Source: Mongoliitalea daihaiensis (GTDB lineage Bacteria > Bacteroidota > Bacteroidia > Cytophagales > Cyclobacteriaceae). From it: a stretch of DNA of 64,000 nt. The DNA is taken from assembly GCF_021596945.1 (NCBI RefSeq), contig NZ_CP063779.1, positions 3,322,001 to 3,386,000 of the forward strand. Reading direction: 5' to 3'. The notes beneath the pieces were generated by a model. It was given only the letters and a program-made list of their open reading frames with translations, was not told where the DNA came from and did no database searches. A program made the position numbers and the translations under genes. Shown in pieces: positions 61,101-64,000 of this stretch (position 1 is the first letter of the stretch; each line of letters starts with the position of its first letter).

Positions 61101-63632
61101 TACCCCGAACAATCTGCCGCTTTCAACCAAGGTCATCATTTCAACCATTTGACGGTTGATAGGATCAAGTTCTTTAAGCCCCTTACCATACATGGAGCGT
61201 GCTTTTTCGTCTGCTTTTTGCTGAAAGGCATCGCTTTTTCTGATATCATCTATTTCTCGCAACTGCATAGAACGTCCTACATAATTCTGAGGATTATTAG
61301 ATGAATCACGTAATTCCCGTGTATTTAACGGTATAAGCTCTTCGCTAATGCCCAAAGTTTCGGTGAGAAGTTTTCTATAATTATCAGAAGTAAAACTTTT
61401 ATGTAGATAAAGCCTGCTCGCCAAAAGGTCTTCCGAAATTTTACTGAGCATTTCATCCGACTTATCACCAAAAAAAGTTTTAAAATTACCGCTTAGAATA
61501 CTGTTTAAAATAAACTCAACCTCAGTTGTGTTCCTGGCAAAAAATGTGGTACTCCGCTCTTCTTCTGTCAGACTGGTAAATCTTTTAGAAAGCTCATGCA
61601 ATGAACTGAGGGAAACTTCCGGTTCGATAAATCTGCTAAAATCACTGTCACGCTGAGCAGCTGACCGCTGTTGATTTTTCTCTATCGCATCGTTTCTTTC
61701 CTTGATGTAGGTTTCCGATTTGTATTTGGCTATATTTTCGTTGATCAATTTCAACGTGCTCTCATAGCGTTCGATTTTGACCTTTGCTTCTTCTGCCTGT
61801 TGAAAAGTCTGGTTAACAGGTTGGTCGGGATTTTGCGCAAGCTTGTCAAGCTCTTTGTCCCGCATCATTTCAGTCTGCGCTTTCATCCCGAACAAAGTGG
61901 TAAATTCTTGCTGCAGTTCTTTTGACCTGCTGTAACCCCTCATATTGGCATATACTTGGGCATGCGTATCGTAGGCAGCAATCTTGGTGGATACCTCTTT
62001 GTACATTTCAGCGTAACGTTCGTCGCTTATTTTGCCTTGAGCTCTCAACGTTTTGATTTCTTCGAGTACAGTCTGACCATCCCCGTCAAAAATCATCTTG
62101 TCCATGAAAGAGCTGTCACCCTGCTTTTTGGTAATAATAGAGTTCATGGCCGTAAATGGAGCTGTACCAAATGCACCAAAAAAACCTGCTTCCAAAATTT
62201 CGCCCAAATTAAACCCTGTCTCCTCAAATCTACCCTCATTTACATCCCTGTCTTTCCCGAACAATAGGTCATGGAAAGTACGGCCCGACTGCTCGACAAT
62301 TGTCTGTGCCACTTCTTCGGAAGCTTCACCTATGGCAGCTTTGAATGCAGAAGATCCACCTGCTCTAATAGCACTGAATAAGTTTTTTGCGCTCAACCGC
62401 AAAGCTTCATCAGTTACGTTCCCACTAACTTCTCTCAATAATTGACGAGAAAGGTACTTACTCGACATACCCATCATCATACGATCAAAATCCACGTTGA
62501 AAGTGGTTTCGATCAAGGTGTTTAAGGCACCTACTGTAAGAGAAAAAATGAAGGCTTCATCATCACTTAATCCAGCCCGCCTTGCATCACTATGGGCATA
62601 GCCTACGCCTACGATAGCACTTCCTCCGATACGGGCAATATTTTCTGCCATCTTTCTCTTGGCAAGACTTTTGGCAGCACCTCCAGGGATGGCTTTTAAG
62701 GCAGCCATACTAACAAGATTTGCTCCACGCCCAATTACACCAAACTGTGTCTGTGATGCCAAAGCCTGCCCAAGACCTGCTCCGAGCCAGTCAAGGGAAG
62801 TCCAGCTTTCAGAAGATGAAGCCGAAGCGATATAGTTTTCACGTTCACTTCTGTCAAGCATCGCTTGATGTAATGCATGTAAACCACCAAATTCACCTCC
62901 CCGTAATCCAGGTGCACGGCCAATAAAACTTAAAGCACTGACTAATACTTCATCCGTTGAACCGATTGTATTCAAATAACCTTTGGCTAATGATTTTATG
63001 AAGCCGTCTTCCTGTGACTGATAACCGTACTTTTGTGTTACTGCAATATTGCGTTCTTGAAACTCCTTTAGTGTCCCCTGAACTTCTTTTAAGATAGGCT
63101 GTTTTGTCTCTGGGTGAAGAGAGGGGATAAGCATCCTGTACTTAGTAGTCGGATCAAGTTTGTTGACATAATTCTGAGTCATTTGACCAAGGGTTTCAAG
63201 ACCCAGTATACCAGAAGTTTTTTCGACTATCCCATCTTTTTCAGAATACATAGGCTTGAGATAAACCATTCCGCTTGCACCGAATAGCTTTCCGTCTCCG
63301 GTTCTAAAGCCTGAAAAATCAAGGTCATCTATTTCTCCGTCTACGTTAATGTATTTTCCTGAACGGTTACTGTTCTCAGCAGCAGATTTAAGATCAAGCT
63401 CCAAAGCAGTAGCTCCCTGTGGTGTTCTGTAATCGTAAACAGTTTCTCTCCGTGGTTTTACCGGAAGAGTATCGGTAGGGATTTCTGTTCCTGCCAAAGC
63501 TCCCGTAAACATCTTGGAAGTAGAAGATGAATTCAGGTTATTATTATTCAAATCAGTTATAACCTCGTCCAAATTTTTTTCAACGAGATTCCCATTTTCA
63601 TCAAGATCGAACAGTTTTCTACCGTCTGCCAT
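52122..63632 (-). CDS. Giant virion protein with RNA-polymerase-like DxDxD centre (3,836 residues)
   Basis: One unbroken frame of 3,836 codons. Near residues 2885-2920 the pattern TRIPTTGKASNIPARIVG followed by ILGFDFDVDGLF matches the catalytic region of virion RNA polymerases of crAss-like phages, where DxDxD (Asp2910, Asp2912, Asp2914) binds the catalytic magnesium. A zinc-protease-like HEVTH (His948-His952) lies in the N-terminal third, and a hydrophobic helical part (about 270-370) might help DNA ejection. The protein would be packaged in the capsid and injected to transcribe early genes. The function rests on motif resemblance only. Confidence 0.8.
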   Translation of the reverse strand: MADGRKLFDLDENGNLVEKNLDEVITDLNNNNLNSSSTSKMFTGALAGTEIPTDTLPVKPRRETVYDYRTPQGATALELDLKSAAENSNRSGKYINVDGEIDDLDFSGFRTGDGKLFGASGMVYLKPMYSEKDGIVEKTSGILGLETLGQMTQNYVNKLDPTTKYRMLIPSLHPETKQPILKEVQGTLKEFQERNIAVTQKYGYQSQEDGFIKSLAKGYLNTIGSTDEVLVSALSFIGRAPGLRGGEFGGLHALHQAMLDRSERENYIASASSSESWTSLDWLGAGLGQALASQTQFGVIGRGANLVSMAALKAIPGGAAKSLAKRKMAENIARIGGSAIVGVGYAHSDARRAGLSDDEAFIFSLTVGALNTLIETTFNVDFDRMMMGMSSKYLSRQLLREVSGNVTDEALRLSAKNLFSAIRAGGSSAFKAAIGEASEEVAQTIVEQSGRTFHDLLFGKDRDVNEGRFEETGFNLGEILEAGFFGAFGTAPFTAMNSIITKKQGDSSFMDKMIFDGDGQTVLEEIKTLRAQGKISDERYAEMYKEVSTKIAAYDTHAQVYANMRGYSRSKELQQEFTTLFGMKAQTEMMRDKELDKLAQNPDQPVNQTFQQAEEAKVKIERYESTLKLINENIAKYKSETYIKERNDAIEKNQQRSAAQRDSDFSRFIEPEVSLSSLHELSKRFTSLTEEERSTTFFARNTTEVEFILNSILSGNFKTFFGDKSDEMLSKISEDLLASRLYLHKSFTSDNYRKLLTETLGISEELIPLNTRELRDSSNNPQNYVGRSMQLREIDDIRKSDAFQQKADEKARSMYGKGLKELDPINRQMVEMMTLVESGRLFGVTETVLHSLNHEDDILSFIENEEKRKALEDMISKSAKPLTFIPGNTPVGDTARGFHEARSGTVFISFSRLRMTDLIVRKHTEGLNKQEADELQRLQDDLFHKLVHEVTHSLFDVAINKMHAAYLRYTQNPKMKSQDALLFERILNLIDLVGTELGNKGKSKDLYFFSKILNDHLSLSPDQRLFQSNTLVKEFFAEALSNKDFQVLLDSYDLNAKKNKNTVKQKYGYERFEKTSVRTVLKEVVDLFKGVFNSFASMFNPDRRTLLSEALESANFIETNKYFVTEPMLSATSSDLSMFNPSVVIDNEDTYYSWEYVPLSIVHRMSELGYKMTESQIRQFEARMEDFVIQELLKDGEDGLSMKTLKIIYFGATDSFLFTWQEKDGDRTVTRRQFFNRYGVKENLNTNTFNPNASSSLKKHHAFADFLPENDNNMESRQAREMTDNFMKAMREGFTGETFLQLNNSKFFGIGENRVQGEVQIVYTFADGTKGVIGFAPDLAKPRLARLLKGNAYIPVNVNRIKGSPGSKAFVIYNEPGNPDSGIKRVLSYKDNEAHEADLLARGFEILDNKGGMGFMPRVEFNYASDRVRVPRENIVAADTIDTITSQDENMRADLSRVLSLDEAQKLNRQYNQDLYESVIEPEFSFYNDLEKRDPFQERIWYVRDKIKNTIRYKAMSGIYSHEQLLNSFLGLVNSSQELFTGSEFSEQQREIARQLGFTGENAQDKFDVFFEDVIGFNSYEQYLKEASKGIRQDWSGEGLNPESTVFGITKAQIEHLHYHNPETGKNQMLEFRDAKNILFQATRNASSYDQMVENMFRLRSDENLTKREQQIAKALHNYYSRPIVNTNALNITDLKGNKVNPIFANEMVKAVAEESDSAVQIRQKLFEIAWKGEFTDINGNKSELSKDEIIRTATALYNYYTAPNANFDGVVSFMGANSLFTAFGSQRRVDSVTMMPNENGGAFVYFNGRKKMKDENHAAILKKIEDTFNRIKAEGIGIEGFRQEVADKYFELTGRQISQEQVFKFFNKIQNFAAPEYQQGKNTLMDSLLKGSGLNDYFMTFATDDMVAEVEDFVHAFYAVLGVEIPRSMTARYPGFSEEALNLTLNQMDSEHQEDLDRYLMDIEIQNKRLQEADPQGFTPVQPDVQLINQMQIEHRNRKNRYAEEIRSKAYTYSTTNFEHKKMFGSKASGNKGDFPTLALLFQNAFFVHSNFFNGLSGKNISSFETAETRRMADTLLFHNTVNQSDEFYFDPKGQKRFSTKVKSGLDQMMEDLSFDKNGRRTRMLTMEAWKRNRVLRTIAKSHGKPIDVIMSGVRNMDQGTTYSESTEVDFAFANLAGFVAYYDYNNQYVHISDIPSDKPTLYGFNLERIASNELEGEITNILTYELEKFKREEKEVRFAFGKDFGSATEPRKLKKPSALNSLIKGVHYETVERNGQTMYLPGRIFNKGLYFYGFPVNETKDASGKTVYDFQTAAKNIASKIRQEAEQHYNEMVSKGLNIPVNDGFVKAKDPRIALQKLESELSRKESYMLSRQENADELVAEVEDLRAAIQKATEELPSALATYGKELEQRKFEIYVNEFYPTYAINRFHLSQLLMGDYGFYKGNDGFSDVNKRMAGPMAPYYRGVWRRPTAKLALFEDVGDRGDKTFSDLPVIRMNDQGRYEIDDSRTNTVAGTRTDAQGYVTEKFAREMTKAYGHFSGFKKVFKPVMFGINEKDLDRAKPLYLKLSTAVILDPNDPKNAAHYEKFPNQLDFARKFYASGADMGLFNSGVKVGITNSNLVTDEQYTTQDFDLDKFGLQNDPEHSVDEEGSTISGGVQIHKQLADNGNFQDMLQFYTIEATILRRQLQKAIEDGSLTSIEAVKAKLIEELGSRAHTSPIAEWLKDNKTNILDHPFTAELAQNLMSSLFNKLGSLPNKPGHKYVNLSDYGYDSIALTETEKAQKKALLEEYFNENQQTHKLKWAGPRTVDELHTVDIDTFRINVKDGVWFVNDVTGIIEDADGQPVIFPADVLVPENAGLPLGTRLISTRIPTTGKASNIPARIVGTIPQELGNVLVSPKEGPAILGFDFDVDGLFTWHHTGGLEKQMDRMFDIAFNVLTHPKNYNEVTTPVSTDTLEDRAIYFSMSEKHAEFFSSLKGKDKKKFASLSDKQKDHYMTLSDEQRETYKPTVDPRHDHWGFARQLQLMKLNSVGKAFIGSSASYFGIYSVFSQTGVRLVDMRSKSFEFFREYNIDGANKGYPLVDSEGKMITDSFVQLINGATDNVKLMVLGRNNINLVTGDVLMDMISHGVTLDYALMFINQPGIRDLVRLTESRSSITSQREDGDNTKILLSIYERLAKKLDPNFQYESVINGPGIVQDFRNISAEKLEEMYLSGNKTKSALEAKSAQDLLDVFASRVTDPNKKAAEALKAIVDQMNIIEKFGYYSGLSRTTRSGGTLATSFSKNPKNFLELKSIKDKIDKAFFSNKPQLSGEIFNHPSYRYQYELFSLMRDMYADNMIVASYFFDGFYSDAMQRMNADEKALFHKHFYNNIIFRNLERNGIDSRLLDGEPLTSIEFNEIFVRIIKDNEHLFAGNKFMSLLTPIVSDQAPKVLASGKGKLSKLEVRVMKDFGETELEEIRQAFEQIPNVEYNGNTVNVKNALVYYMAINKGFNLGGFSMSKIMPKHVVDIAARAIKEVDSDFKFLSRHVKNPISVDNKIEMALRGVGEFLNEGFDHESLYLGDDDYHNAYDFIDMYLNEPMSDFVSMFYQRNMQLLPRMKSSDLINAAKKVSYRNTDEYNQLVTADDNAKYIDGIKITLGPKNETIIEVEEKQLEDNPDLANFINAATAKEGMILMTKEGPKVMFVTREKKAVQFFSNKTQETVEFEREYIRFTEEQSPVFRPDLYEPSMVNSQPSKQYIAPVVEENNVSQSQPQAQTQNTVTKDSLVFIGPDTDLMQIVNAGAVAVTADPAVQEFLVSQGYAVSRKNPDALYPKGRAYDDYTDEQWKTLKNEC

Positions 63633-63634
63633 CG

Positions 63635-64000
63635 TTAATTAATGTTGTTTAAAGTTTTACTTGCCTTGATTGTGTTGTTGATAAATGTTCTGGATTTTAG
63701 AACCTTATCAACTTCTGCCACATTTGCGTATGAATTTATCGTTTTATTGATATAATTCAAAGATTCATTGATATCAAATCCCGGAACAGAGCCTGGATCA
63801 ATAACATTCTCGTAGTGGTTGATAATAATATTTGAATTTTCCGCAAACTGCTTTTTGGCTTCCAAAAGCCTTCTTTTTTCATCTTCTGTTTTAGGCTCGA
63901 TAGCGTTGAGCTGTTCTTTGTGCGTATTGAGTGCACCCAAGACACCTTTCATTATTTCTTTACCTTCTTTATTTAATCTTAGCGTTCTTTTGTCAAAGTA
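63635..64000 (-). CDS. Partial gene at right window edge
   Basis: The minus-strand frame stays open to the window edge, so the 5' part lies outside. The visible 121 residues are helical and charged (KTEDEKRRLLEAKKQFAEN), with no motif. It ends 2 bp before the giant gene and belongs to the same late operon. An internal ATG at 63952 is unlikely to be the real start, because 16 further codons upstream are open. Confidence 0.65.
   Translation of the reverse strand, partial: YFDKRTLRLNKEGKEIMKGVLGALNTHKEQLNAIEPKTEDEKRRLLEAKKQFAENSNIIINHYENVIDPGSVPGFDINESLNYINKTINSYANVAEVDKVLKSRTFINNTIKASKTLNNIN

Larger units (their letters stand above)
17792..64000. mobile_element. Prophage, left end and at least 46 kb; right end outside window
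   Basis: Integrase at the left edge, phage repressor with divergent early operon, replication genes, lysis genes and tail genes form a coherent phage genome. The early genes are on plus and the late genes on minus, converging near 34.9 kb. The left boundary lies between the truncated hydrolase (17791) and the integrase stop (17894). No terminase, portal or capsid gene is seen, so the head module and attR must be beyond 64000. The virion-polymerase-like giant gene and gene order suggest a relative of crAss-like phages. Confidence 0.85.

Overview
The window is a chromosome segment of a Bacteroidota bacterium, most likely of the order Cytophagales (Algoriphagus/Cyclobacterium-like). The evidence is the AT-rich DNA, promoter-like boxes of the TTTG/TAnnTTTG type, genes started without Shine-Dalgarno sequences, a TPR-fused histidine kinase, a kdp locus with a split KdpD and an NtrC-type regulator, and an IntDOT-like integrase. 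No database search was possible, so every family name rests on motifs and sequence patterns that I recognise.

Positions 1-17083 are host chromosome. There is a small lipoprotein, a NUDIX hydrolase of the CoA-pyrophosphatase type, 4-hydroxyphenylpyruvate dioxygenase, a tRNA-Pro(TGG), a TPR-containing sensor kinase and an SRPBCC-like secreted protein. Two decayed genes follow (an AraC sensor half and a TrkA/KtrA potassium-uptake subunit), then a complete high-affinity potassium locus: sigma-54-dependent response regulator, a sigma-54 (GG-N10-GC) promoter, two previously unlisted micro-ORFs, kdpF, kdpA, kdpB, kdpC, an outer-membrane porin, a kinase-less KdpD and a separate HAMP-PAS histidine kinase. 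The regulator, promoter, pump and sensors read as one circuit in which sigma-54 control replaces the classical KdpE.

At about 17.79 kb an alpha/beta-hydrolase pseudogene is cut off and a prophage begins. It runs past the right edge of the window. Its left end carries a tyrosine recombinase on the minus strand with a cluster of GGTGAGTC sites. Next comes accessory cargo: a two-gene membrane unit, an attC-like foldback, and a restriction-modification-like operon made of an EcoRI-type methylase, a tail-anchored protein and a DUF262-HNH nuclease. A divergent repressor/early-gene switch follows. The early plus-strand operon (24.9-32.5 kb) encodes a TOPRIM primase-like protein, a DnaB-like helicase, a Cas4-like nuclease, a DUF4942 adenine methyltransferase and many small proteins. 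A set of strong stem-loops and two AT-rich plus-strand moron-like genes separate it from the late module.

The late module is entirely on the minus strand (64.0 down to 34.9 kb). It contains a 3,836-residue giant protein with a DFDVD (DxDxD) centre in a context like the virion RNA polymerases of crAss-like phages, a 1,153-residue companion, a lysis cassette, and a long set of tail/appendage proteins. The tail set includes a protein made of fourteen exact 16-residue cysteine repeats and three paralogous modular proteins, one with a VWA domain. Head and packaging genes and the right attachment site must lie beyond position 64000. The most interesting features are the apparently temperate phage with a virion-RNA-polymerase-like giant protein, the cysteine-ladder repeat protein, and the sigma-54-driven kdp circuit with overlapping micro-genes.
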